Shown: one piece after another, positions 1-5,701 of the stretch
Numbering within the stretch: position 1 is the first letter of the stretch
How the letters are laid out: each line of letters opens with the position of its first letter
DNA from: an uncultured Mesocricetibacter sp.
Lineage (GTDB): Bacteria > Pseudomonadota > Gammaproteobacteria > Enterobacterales > Pasteurellaceae
Assembly: GCA_905373425.1 (NCBI GenBank)
Contig: CAJPST010000100.1
Location: 1-8,195 of the forward strand
Length of the DNA stretch: 8,195 bases
Direction of reading: 5' to 3'
Notes under the pieces: model-generated
Told to the model about the DNA's origin: nothing
Databases searched by the model: none
Seen by the model: the letters and a program-made list of their open reading frames with translations, nothing else
Made by a program: the position numbers and the translations under genes

Positions 1-150
1 GGGTAAATATAAATATAACTTGTTTTGGATATCTTTACATATTTTTACAATATATTCCTCCTGCTATTCTATTTTAAATATGTTTTATTTTAATTGGACA
101 AACATAAAATAAATAAGTGCGGATTTTTTTTGTAATTGTTCATTTAGCTA
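1..150. other. AT-rich non-coding stretch
   Basis: No credible gene is visible in either strand here. The sequence is very AT-rich with short A and T runs. A one-mismatch uptake signal (AAGTGCGGA) lies at 115-123. An AGGAGG ribosome-binding-like string exists on the - strand at 57-62, but every nearby start codon is followed at once by a stop. The stretch is probably the end of an intergenic region whose upstream gene lies outside the window. Confidence 0.5.
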
Positions 151-179
151 TTGGCATTTCGTCTATCTTAATGTAATCT
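151..179 (+). promoter_or_regulatory. Possible promoter of the riboswitch-transporter unit
   Basis: TTGGCA at 151-156 is separated by 17 bases from TAATCT at 174-179. The -35 matches consensus at four of six positions and the -10 at three of six, so the call rests mostly on spacing and place. A start near 185-187 would put the first transcribed base just before the riboswitch helix. Other hexamer pairs in this AT-rich region cannot be excluded. Confidence 0.35.
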
Positions 180-187
180 CTACTCAT

Positions 188-390
188 CCTACGATATGTA
201 GAGGTGCAGGCATTATCAGTAGCTTTTTTGAGCGGATAGCGGAGAGAAAATGCGAAAGGAATGTTTGCCGAAATCGATAAAGGGTCGTCTTTATCGGTTG
301 GGGGCGTTATCGAACAGGTACGTCACTGTCATAGTTTTATTAACGGTTATCGCAACGGTTAGTAAGAATTATGGAGCGCTACGGGTTAGG
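188..390 (+). ncRNA. Lysine riboswitch (L-box aptamer)
   Basis: The conserved elements of the lysine aptamer appear in order: GTAGAGGTGC at 198-207, AGTA at 219-222, GGAGAG at 241-246, GCCGAA at 267-272, GGTTGGGG from 297, CACTGTCAT at 324-332 and TGGAGCGCTAC at 372-382. Paired segments support the fold. The closing helix pairs 198-201 with 379-382 and may extend to 188-191 with 387-390. A perfect 8-bp hairpin pairs 275-282 with 289-296, and an 8-bp arm pairs 337-344 with 358-365 with one G-U. In this family, lysine binding stabilises the closing helix and turns the downstream gene off. It precedes a transporter gene rather than a lysine biosynthesis gene. The outer boundaries are approximate. 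Confidence 0.92.
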
Positions 391-417
391 GGTGGTCTGA
401 TTTTACCTTCCTTTTTT
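388..417 (+). terminator. Riboswitch expression-platform terminator
   Basis: Bases 388-396 pair with 405-413 around an 8-base loop, with one T-T mismatch and two G-U pairs, and a run of six T follows at 412-417. Its left arm touches the possible 3' extension of the aptamer closing helix (387-390), the layout expected when lysine binding decides between terminator and read-through. The hairpin is modest, so control of translation at 483-496 is an alternative. Confidence 0.55.
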
Positions 418-493
418 AATCCTTTTAATCATTTCTTCTAATGATTTCAATGTAGCTTTCAGATTTTTCATTATTTAACTTTAGGTAAACTAC

Positions 494-2041
494 ATGCAAC
501 TTGCGGATTTTTCTACTTCTATTTGGTCTATTCTGCCCGCCATTTTGGCTTTAGGCTTAGCAATTATTACGCGCCGAGTATTGTTGTCATTGAGCGCGGG
601 GATTATTGTCGGGGCATTAATGTTGTCTGACGGTAATGTGTTGAACGCGTTGAGTTATTTAAAAGATCGCGTGACTTCATTAGCATATAGCTTTGATGAA
701 AACGGTGCATTCAGTTGGAATACCAATAACATTAACATTATTTTATTTTTACTTTTACTTGGAATTCTAACCTCTCTTTTAACCGTTTCGGGGAGCAATC
801 GCGCTTTTGCCGAATGGGCGCAAAAACGGATAAAAGGTCGTCGTGGGGCCAAAATCATGGCGGCATGTTTAGTGTTTGTAACCTTTATTGACGACTATTT
901 TCACAGTCTTGCTGTGGGGGCTATTGCGCGTCCGGTGACGGACAAATTTCGAGTTTCCCGTGCAAAATTAGCATATATTCTGGATTCTACTGCAGCACCG
1001 ATGTGTGTGATGATGCCGATTTCAAGCTGGGGCGCATATATCATTACGTTAATTGCGGGCTTATTGGCTGAACACTCGATTACAGGGTATTCACCTATTG
1101 GCGCATTTATGACAATGAGTGCGATGAACTTCTATGCAATTTTCTCAATTCTGATGGTGTTTGTCGTTGCTTATTTTTCCTTTGATATTGGGCCGATGGC
1201 ACGCTATGAAAAATTAGCTTTGGAGCGCAGCGAGCAGGAAGAAGAAGCACAAAGCGGCGCTACGGGACGAGTGCGTAATTTGGTTTTCCCAATTGTAACG
1301 TTAATTGCCGTAACTGTGGCAGCCATGATGTACACGGGGAATCAGGCTCTTGCCGAAGCCGGTATGCCGTTTACCGTCTTGGGAGCATTTGAAAATACAA
1401 CTGTGGGCATTTCTTTGGTTGTCGGTGGTATAAGTGCCGTTGCGATGATTACGCTATTGATTGTGCTCGAGAGACAAGTTAATAAAACCGAGTATTTGAA
1501 ATCCTGGGTAGAGGGCATGAAATCAATGCAAGGCGCTATTTTGATTTTATGCTTTGCTTGGACAATCAACAAGGTTGTTGGAGATATGGAAACAGGGAAA
1601 TATTTATCAGGCCTTATTTCCGGTAGCTTGAATCCTGCATACTTACCGGCGTTGTTATTTTTATTGGGCGCGGGAATGGCATTTTCTACCGGAACCAGTT
1701 GGGGGACTTTCGGTATTATGTTGCCTATTGCTGCTTCAATTGCTGTAAATGCTGCACCGGATCTGCTTTTACCTTGTTTATCCGCGGTAATGGCAGGAGC
1801 AGTATGTGGAGATCACTGCTCGCCGGTGTCGGATACCACGATTTTGTCTTCTACGGGAGCTAAGTGTAATCATATGGATCATGTCACCACGCAACTGCCT
1901 TATGCCTTAATAGTGGCGACAGCGACATCGGTTGGCTATTTAGTCGTCGGTTTTACTCATTCCGGGCTATTGGGTTTTGTGGTAACAGGGGGGCTTTTAG
2001 CTGCATTGATTTTTGTTACCAAAAAACGTGAGGCTGTGTGA
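494..2041 (+). CDS. NhaC-family transporter, probable lysine carrier
   Basis: This is an inner-membrane secondary transporter of the NhaC Na+/H+ antiporter superfamily. The 515-residue product is almost entirely hydrophobic, with about a dozen likely membrane segments and a charged cytoplasmic loop at about 236-262. Family-like motifs are FIDDYF at 131-136 with paired aspartates, a LDSTAAP / MPISSWGAY stretch at 163-182, GTSWGT at 400-405 and GDHCSPVSDTT at 439-449. The start at 494 has a weak ribosome-binding match (TAGG, 482-485) eight bases upstream. A lysine riboswitch leads directly into the gene, which argues that lysine, not just Na+/H+ exchange, is the relevant substrate. NhaC-type genes behind lysine riboswitches have been proposed as lysine transporters in gamma-proteobacteria. 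The family is clear. Substrate and direction (uptake is favoured by repression at high lysine) are inference. Confidence 0.9.
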   Translation: MQLADFSTSIWSILPAILALGLAIITRRVLLSLSAGIIVGALMLSDGNVLNALSYLKDRVTSLAYSFDENGAFSWNTNNINIILFLLLLGILTSLLTVSGSNRAFAEWAQKRIKGRRGAKIMAACLVFVTFIDDYFHSLAVGAIARPVTDKFRVSRAKLAYILDSTAAPMCVMMPISSWGAYIITLIAGLLAEHSITGYSPIGAFMTMSAMNFYAIFSILMVFVVAYFSFDIGPMARYEKLALERSEQEEEAQSGATGRVRNLVFPIVTLIAVTVAAMMYTGNQALAEAGMPFTVLGAFENTTVGISLVVGGISAVAMITLLIVLERQVNKTEYLKSWVEGMKSMQGAILILCFAWTINKVVGDMETGKYLSGLISGSLNPAYLPALLFLLGAGMAFSTGTSWGTFGIMLPIAASIAVNAAPDLLLPCLSAVMAGAVCGDHCSPVSDTTILSSTGAKCNHMDHVTTQLPYALIVATATSVGYLVVGFTHSGLLGFVVTGGLLAALIFVTKKREAV

Positions 2042-2052
2042 TCGAGATCACA
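2037..2052. promoter_or_regulatory. Candidate CRP (cAMP receptor protein) site
   Basis: TGTGA-N6-TCACA is present exactly, and the inner bases are palindromic too (TGTGATC-GA-GATCACA). It overlaps the stop codon of the transporter gene and is followed by TTTTTA. It is centred about 308 bases before the ilvI start. It could activate a promoter for ilvIH from a distance, act on a promoter around 2096-2110, or merely form an RNA hairpin at the end of the transporter message. The sequence match is strong and the function is inferred. Confidence 0.6.
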
Positions 2053-2097
2053 TTTTTATACTAAATGTAAAATAAAAATTTTATTTTGTGAATTTTA

Positions 2098-2127
2098 TAA
2101 AATGCGGCATAAAGTCGCATTTTTTTT
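2098..2127 (+). terminator. Terminator of the transporter gene
   Basis: AATGCGGC at 2101-2108 pairs with GTCGCATT at 2114-2121 with one G-U pair around the loop ATAAA. The stem is flanked by A residues on the left and eight T (2120-2127) on the right. This is a standard intrinsic terminator, 60 bases after the transporter stop. It should separate the transporter from ilvIH. Confidence 0.88.
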
Positions 2128-2336
2128 ATTTATTATGGATTTTATTTTATAAAATATCGAATATTGAGAATTTGCAGAATTTAAAGTTGTAAAAATGTCT
2201 TTTTTATAAAAAGAAAACTATGGACAAACCATGGCTTTTGAGTAAACTGTCAAAACTCGACAAAATTCGACCGCACTTTTGTCACAGACTGTAATAAGAA
2301 TTTGATCAAAGTGCGGTCATAAATCTCGGCGTTTTT
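2128..2336 (+). other. ilvIH upstream and leader region
   Basis: This AT-rich gap should carry the ilvIH promoter. The best hexamer pair I see is TGGACA at 2221-2226 and TAAACT at 2243-2248 with 16-base spacing (five and four of six matches), a weak call. The region also holds a small inverted repeat (ATGG/CCAT, 2220-2234), an inverted pair of uptake signals at 2269-2318, and a 24-codon ORF at 2220-2294. Lrp activates ilvIH in E. coli, but I could not pick a convincing Lrp site in this AT-rich sequence. Confidence 0.4.
2269..2318. repeat. Inverted pair of DNA uptake signal sequences
   Basis: ACCGCACTT at 2270-2278 and AAGTGCGGT at 2309-2317 are two exact uptake signals in opposite orientation. 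They can form an 11-bp perfect stem (2269-2279 with 2308-2318) around a 28-base loop. Inverted pairs in this family often double as terminators, but no T run follows here and the pair lies just before the ilvI ribosome-binding site. A role in termination is therefore unlikely. It could still fold in the ilvI leader RNA. Confidence 0.85.
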
Positions 2337-2352
2337 AAGGAGCGAAGTAAAA

Positions 2353-4074
2353 ATGAAAAAATTATCCGGTGCGGAAATGGTGGTGCAGTCGTTGCGCGAT
2401 CAGGGCGTAAAATTTTTATTCGGTTATCCGGGCGGCTCGGTGTTGGATATTTATGATGCGATTCATACACTAGGCGGCATTGAACATATTCTCGTGCGCC
2501 ATGAACAGGCAGCCGTGCATATGGCGGATGGCTATGCACGCTCTACAGGGGAAGTGGGCTGTGTGTTAGTTACATCAGGGCCGGGTGCAACCAATGCTAT
2601 TACGGGAATTGCCACGGCTTATACGGATTCAATTCCGTTGGTGGTGATTACCGGTCAGGTGCCGTCAAATTTAATCGGTACAGATGCATTTCAGGAGTGC
2701 GATACAGTGGGAGTTTCGCGTCCGGTCGTGAAACACAGCTTCTTGGTGAAGCGTACGGAAGATATCCCTACGATCATCAAAAAGGCGTTCTATATCGCCT
2801 CCACCGGTCGTCCGGGCCCTGTAGTGATTGACTTACCGAAAGATGTTGTAAATCCGCTAAATAAAATGCCTTACACTTATCCTGCCGAAATTGCAATGCG
2901 TTCGTATAATCCGAACGTGCAAGGGCACAAAGGACAAATCAAAAAAGCGTTAAAAGCGTTGCTGGTGGCGAAAAAACCGGTACTGTTTATTGGCGGAGGT
3001 GTGGTGATTGGCAATGCTAGCGACAAATTAACACAATTTGCTAAACGTCTGAATTTGCCTGTTACTTCTTCTTTAATGGGATTGGGCGGTTTTCCGGCAA
3101 CGGATAATCAATTCCTTGGAATGCTCGGTATGCACGGTACGTTTGAAGCGAATAACGCCATGCATGAAAGCGATCTGATTCTGGGAATTGGTGTGCGTTT
3201 TGACGACCGCACTACCAATAACTTGGCGAAGTATTGTCCGAATGCAAAAGTTATTCATATTGACATTGATCCGACTTCTATTTCTAAAAATGTAGTGGCT
3301 TCAATTCCGATTGTCGGTAGTGTGGATAATGTATTAACCGAATTTTTGTCTTTGCTGGATGATGAAAATTTAGCGAAATCGCAATCCGAGCTAACCGATT
3401 GGTGGAAACAAATCGACGAATGGAAAAACAAAAAATGTCTGGATTTCGACCGCACTTCCAATGTGATCAAACCGCAAGCGGTGATTGAAACTATTTACCG
3501 TTTAACCAAGGGTGAAGCGTATGTTGTGTCTGATGTAGGACAACACCAAATGTTTGCGGCATTGCATTATCCGTTTGATAAACCGCGTCGCTGGATTAAT
3601 TCAGGCGGTCTCGGTACGATGGGATTTGGCCTTCCCGCTGCGTTAGGAGTTAAATTGGCTCATCCTGAAGGTTGTGTCGTGTGCGTGACGGGTGACGGCA
3701 GTATTCAAATGAACATTCAAGAGCTTTCCACCGCTCAACAATACGGAGTGCCAATTGTGATTGTTAGCCTAAATAACCGCTTCTTAGGAATGGTGAAACA
3801 ATGGCAGGATCTGATTTATTCCGGCCGCCATTCGCAATCCTACATGAAGTCACTGCCTGATTTTGTAAAACTGGCTGAAGCTTATGGTCATGTGGGGATT
3901 CAAATCAATACGCCGGATGAGTTAGAGGAAAAACTGGCGCAGGCTTTCGCTGTTAAGGATCGATTAGTATTTGTTGATGTACAAGTTGATGCAACCGAAC
4001 ACGTTTACCCGATGCAGGTGCGTGGCGGAGCTATGAATGAAATGATTTTAACTAAACCTGAGGAGAAGGAATAA
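2353..4074 (+). CDS. ilvI: Acetohydroxyacid synthase III large (catalytic) subunit
   Basis: This cytoplasmic ThDP-, FAD- and Mg-dependent enzyme condenses two pyruvates to acetolactate, or pyruvate with 2-oxobutyrate, the first common step of valine, leucine and isoleucine synthesis. The 573 residues match the length of E. coli IlvI. Domains in order are the N-terminal pyrimidine-binding domain with GYPGGSVLDIYDA (24-36) and the catalytic glutamate in RHEQAA (E51), the central FAD/transhydrogenase-like domain (about 190-330), and the C-terminal pyrophosphate-binding domain. The last has the GDG-to-NN ThDP/Mg motif at 447-475. The start is fixed by AAGGAG at 2337-2342, ten bases upstream. The gene ends in TAATG, sharing one base with ilvH, so the two are probably translationally coupled. 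An internal uptake signal lies at 3449-3457. No defect is visible. Confidence 0.97.
   Translation: MKKLSGAEMVVQSLRDQGVKFLFGYPGGSVLDIYDAIHTLGGIEHILVRHEQAAVHMADGYARSTGEVGCVLVTSGPGATNAITGIATAYTDSIPLVVITGQVPSNLIGTDAFQECDTVGVSRPVVKHSFLVKRTEDIPTIIKKAFYIASTGRPGPVVIDLPKDVVNPLNKMPYTYPAEIAMRSYNPNVQGHKGQIKKALKALLVAKKPVLFIGGGVVIGNASDKLTQFAKRLNLPVTSSLMGLGGFPATDNQFLGMLGMHGTFEANNAMHESDLILGIGVRFDDRTTNNLAKYCPNAKVIHIDIDPTSISKNVVASIPIVGSVDNVLTEFLSLLDDENLAKSQSELTDWWKQIDEWKNKKCLDFDRTSNVIKPQAVIETIYRLTKGEAYVVSDVGQHQMFAALHYPFDKPRRWINSGGLGTMGFGLPAALGVKLAHPEGCVVCVTGDGSIQMNIQELSTAQQYGVPIVIVSLNNRFLGMVKQWQDLIYSGRHSQSYMKSLPDFVKLAEAYGHVGIQINTPDELEEKLAQAFAVKDRLVFVDVQVDATEHVYPMQVRGGAMNEMILTKPEEKE
3449..3457 (-). repeat. DNA uptake signal inside ilvI
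   Basis: ACCGCACTT, the complement of AAGTGCGGT, lies in the ilvI reading frame and encodes part of the FDRTS stretch. Uptake signals inside genes are tolerated where the encoded residues permit. A second, one-mismatch copy (ACCGCACTA) is at 3206-3214. Confidence 0.85.
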
Positions 4075-4565
4075 TGCGTAGAATTTTATCAGTATTGCTC
4101 GAAAATGAATCAGGCGCATTATCTCGCGTTGTCGGTTTGTTCTCTCAACGGGCATTTAATATCGAAAGCTTGACTGTAGCGCCAACGGATGATTCGACTT
4201 TATCACGCATGACCATTGAGGCTTACGGTGATGAACAAGTACTTGAACAAATTGAGAAACAACTACACAAATTGGTGGATGTATTCAAAGTAATTAATTT
4301 GAGTGATTGCGGACACGTAGAACGTGAAGTGATGTTGCTCAAAATTAAAGCGGTTGGTGCGGTGCGTGATGAAATCAAACGTTTGGCCGACATTTTCCGT
4401 GGCCAAATTGTCGATGTGACTACAAAATCCTACACGGTGCAATTAACAGGTACAAAAGACAAATTGGACGCTTTTGTTTCTGCGGTAAAAGAAGAAACTT
4501 CCGTGATAGAAATTGTCCGCTCGGGATTAATCAGTTTATCGCGCGGTGAGAAAAACTGTTTATAA
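4074..4565 (+). CDS. ilvH: Acetohydroxyacid synthase III regulatory (small) subunit
   Basis: This small subunit binds IlvI, raises its activity and makes it sensitive to valine. It is 163 residues, the same length as E. coli IlvH. An N-terminal ACT domain covers about 3-76 and a C-terminal ALS small-subunit domain about 84-158. Residues linked to valine binding in the E. coli protein are all conserved: N11, G14, N29, T34, A36 and Q59. The enzyme is therefore predicted to be feedback-inhibited. The ATG overlaps the ilvI stop by one base, and a purine-rich GAGGAGAAGG at 4060-4069 inside the end of ilvI serves as its ribosome-binding site. A terminator follows 114 bases after the stop. Nothing in the sequence suggests damage. 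Confidence 0.97.
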   Translation: MRRILSVLLENESGALSRVVGLFSQRAFNIESLTVAPTDDSTLSRMTIEAYGDEQVLEQIEKQLHKLVDVFKVINLSDCGHVEREVMLLKIKAVGAVRDEIKRLADIFRGQIVDVTTKSYTVQLTGTKDKLDAFVSAVKEETSVIEIVRSGLISLSRGEKNCL

Positions 4566-4590
4566 CAAATTGTTACAATCATTTTTAGAA

Positions 4591-4599
4591 AAGTGCGGT
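4591..4599 (+). repeat. DNA uptake signal downstream of ilvH
   Basis: This is an exact AAGTGCGGT, preceded by an extra A and followed by AT-rich sequence as in the extended Haemophilus-type signal. It is a single copy in the ilvIH 3' region before the terminator, with no inverted partner nearby. Confidence 0.9.
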
Positions 4600-4678
4600 T
4601 GAAATTTTAGTTGTTTTTCCGGTATTGTGTAACAGTTGCACAAAGACCGAAGATTGACTAATTTACCGCGTGAATTTG

Positions 4679-4720
4679 AATGCCTTTCCGAGTAAAAATC
4701 GTGAAGGGCATTTCTTTTCT
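4679..4720 (+). terminator. Terminator of ilvIH
   Basis: AATGCCTTTC at 4679-4688 pairs with GAAGGGCATT at 4703-4712 over ten positions with one G-U. The 14-base interior may add a CGA/TCG pairing, and a T-rich tail (TTTCTTTTCT) follows. It is placed 114 bases after ilvH and before the mobile-element scar, so it should end the ilvIH transcript. Confidence 0.8.
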
Positions 4721-4748
4721 ATCAAAACCTATCAGAGTCTATATGAAT

Positions 4749-4955
4749 CTATGCTACAAGTGGCATTTCATCGTATTTCATTTGCTCTTCAAGACATTTG
4801 AAGTAGTTTTGTGAGATTTCTTCAGGTGCAAAGACTGTATTTGTCGCAATATAAAAATTGCATTTGCAATGTTTACAACTCCAACGTTTACGAGAAACAA
4901 GGAAATAGGCTTCGTGGCGAATACCGTAATGCGCACAGCGTATACAAACAACTAT
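4749..4955 (-). pseudogene. Zinc-ribbon protein fragment, possibly transposase or phage derived
   Basis: The - strand reads a short open frame whose last 65 or so codons look genuinely coding, with host-like codon choice. It carries a C-X2-C, X19, C-X2-C arrangement (CIRC and CKHC) followed by aromatic and basic residues, then ATNTVFA. This layout recalls the zinc ribbon and TSGTxF segment at the N-terminus of IS1595-type transposases, but the match is loose. The frame ends at TAG (4749-4751) soon after the ribbon, so no catalytic domain is present. The open frame runs upstream to an ATG at 5037-5039, but that part lies opposite the IS3-like fragment and looks like its shadow. It could also be a small phage protein. 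I cannot assign a function. Confidence 0.35.
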
Positions 4956-5131
4956 GCAATCTATTTGAGATGTCTGAAAGTGCCGATTATGTCCGACGTG
5001 AAGTGGTAAAAAAGCAGCAAAAACATACCGCGCTTTCACTGGAAATTAAATCGTTGTTGATTAAAAGTCGCGGTTGGGCAGGAAAGCGAACATTACGTGA
5101 TTTACTGAAACAACCTATCAGCGACAGTTGA
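4936..5131 (+). pseudogene. IS3-family transposase OrfB N-terminal fragment
   Basis: The + strand frame ending at TGA 5129-5131 looks like the start region of an IS3-family OrfB. A helix-turn-helix-like stretch (KQLCNLFEMSESADYV, from about 4943) corresponds to the usual LCxxxGVSRSGYY segment. After a basic linker comes IKSLLIKSRGWAGKRTL (5059-5109), matching the I...SRGxxGxRTI element of the family. The frame then stops within about ten codons, before the DDE catalytic core, so this is a decayed remnant of about 65 codons. Codon use is host-like. The left edge is uncertain because it abuts the opposite-strand zinc-ribbon fragment. No inverted terminal repeats were found. The family call is by eye from motif spacing. 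Confidence 0.45.
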
Positions 5132-5164
5132 ATTAGTTGATCACTACGTTATTGAGAAAGCTAA

Positions 5165-5173
5165 AAGTGCGGT
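5165..5173 (+). repeat. DNA uptake signal between scar and trxA
   Basis: This is an exact AAGTGCGGT preceded by AAA. It lies in the gap between the transposase-like fragment and the trxA terminator. A one-mismatch copy (ACCGCGCTT) occurs at 5027-5035 inside the fragment. Confidence 0.88.
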
Positions 5174-5192
5174 GAGTTTTTGAGGTGTTTTG

Positions 5193-5228
5193 AAAAAACA
5201 AAAATCCTGTCGTCAAACAGGATTTTTT
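5193..5228 (-). terminator. Bidirectional terminator downstream of trxA
   Basis: AAAATCCTGT at 5201-5210 pairs perfectly with ACAGGATTTT at 5217-5226 around the loop CGTCAA. T-rich tails occur on both strands: T5223-T5228 for the + strand and the complement of the A-rich 5193-5204 for the - strand. It sits 8 bases after the trxA stop, so its main job is ending the trxA message. It would also stop any + strand transcript coming through the mobile-element scar. Confidence 0.92.
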
Positions 5229-5235
5229 CATCAAA

Positions 5236-5559
5236 TTAAATATTTTTATTTACAAATGCGGCTAATTGATTTTTCGGTAATGCTCCTACTTGTGTAGCAA
5301 CTAAGCGCCCTTCATTAAATAATAATAATGTAGGGATGCTACGTACACCGTATTGCGCAGGAGTGGCTTGGTTTTCATCAATATTGATTTTGACAATTTT
5401 CACTTTATCTCCGAATTCCACAGCCAGTTCATCTAGAATAGGCCCTACCATACGGCACGGTCCACACCAAGGGGCCCAAAAATCTAATAAAACCGGAACG
5501 GATGAACGTAAAACGTCCGCTTCAAATGATGCATCGGTTGCATGTAATACTTCTGCCAT
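5236..5559 (-). CDS. trxA: Thioredoxin
   Basis: This small cytoplasmic disulfide reductase passes electrons from thioredoxin reductase to ribonucleotide reductase, PAPS reductase, methionine sulfoxide reductases and other targets. It is 107 residues, close to the 109 of E. coli thioredoxin 1, and a single thioredoxin fold with no extra domain or signal peptide. The active site WCGPC is at 31-35, the buried aspartate at D26 and the cis-proline in RSIPT at P76. The start is supported by AAGGAAAG (5564-5571 on the complement) four bases upstream. It is last in the same-strand series metB-ldhA-trxA, with 142 bases to ldhA that contain its own probable promoter. A strong hairpin terminator follows immediately. 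Confidence 0.97.
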   Translation of the reverse strand: MAEVLHATDASFEADVLRSSVPVLLDFWAPWCGPCRMVGPILDELAVEFGDKVKIVKINIDENQATPAQYGVRSIPTLLLFNEGRLVATQVGALPKNQLAAFVNKNI

Positions 5560-5590
5560 GTTTCTTTCCTTTATTGTTGAGTGTAACCTT

Positions 5591-5647
5591 AAAATAAGAC
5601 CGAATTGCCAAAATTCAAGGGAATATTAAATTTTAGCGATAATAGCA
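5591..5647 (-). promoter_or_regulatory. Probable trxA promoter region
   Basis: Two candidates can be read on the - strand. One is an extended -10, TGC followed by TATTAT (complement of 5639-5647), without a good -35. The other is TTGAAT (complement of 5613-5618), a 16-base gap, then TATTTT (complement of 5591-5596), four of six matches in each box. Either would give trxA a short leader. There is no clear terminator between ldhA and this region, so read-through from ldhA is also possible. Confidence 0.45.
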
Positions 5648-5701
5648 TAAGTATTTATTGTCTGCACGAATTACTTTAATTGCTCAAAATCAATCATTAA
5701 A

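Noticed and set aside
57..62. AGGAGG on the - strand, like a strong ribosome-binding site.
   Set aside because: The following TTG and ATG are each followed at once by a stop codon (TAA), and no longer frame starts within range.
250..441. 63-codon open frame upstream of the transporter, with a Val/Ile/Leu-rich middle that looks like a leader peptide.
   Set aside because: It lies inside the lysine riboswitch. Its sequence is explained by the conserved aptamer blocks and helices, and it has only chance open-frame character.
655..858. Antisense open frames inside the transporter, ilvI and metB genes.
   Set aside because: They have no recognisable domains or ribosome-binding sites and lie fully opposite well-supported genes.
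2175..2189. Possible Lrp site CAGAATTTAAAGTTG before ilvI.
   Set aside because: It matches the degenerate Lrp consensus at only about 11 of 15 positions in very AT-rich DNA, so it cannot be told from background.
2306..2539. 77-codon - strand frame across the ilvI start.
   Set aside because: It overlaps the ilvI ribosome-binding site and conserved N-terminus, and its translation is low-complexity and unlike any family I know.
4636..4664. TTGCAC, 17 bases, TAATTT: a promoter-like pair after ilvH.
   Set aside because: It points straight into the ilvIH terminator about 15-20 bases downstream and no gene follows, so it is probably chance.
5336..5629. 97-codon + strand frame over trxA.
   Set aside because: It is the complement of the clear thioredoxin gene, with no supporting start signal.
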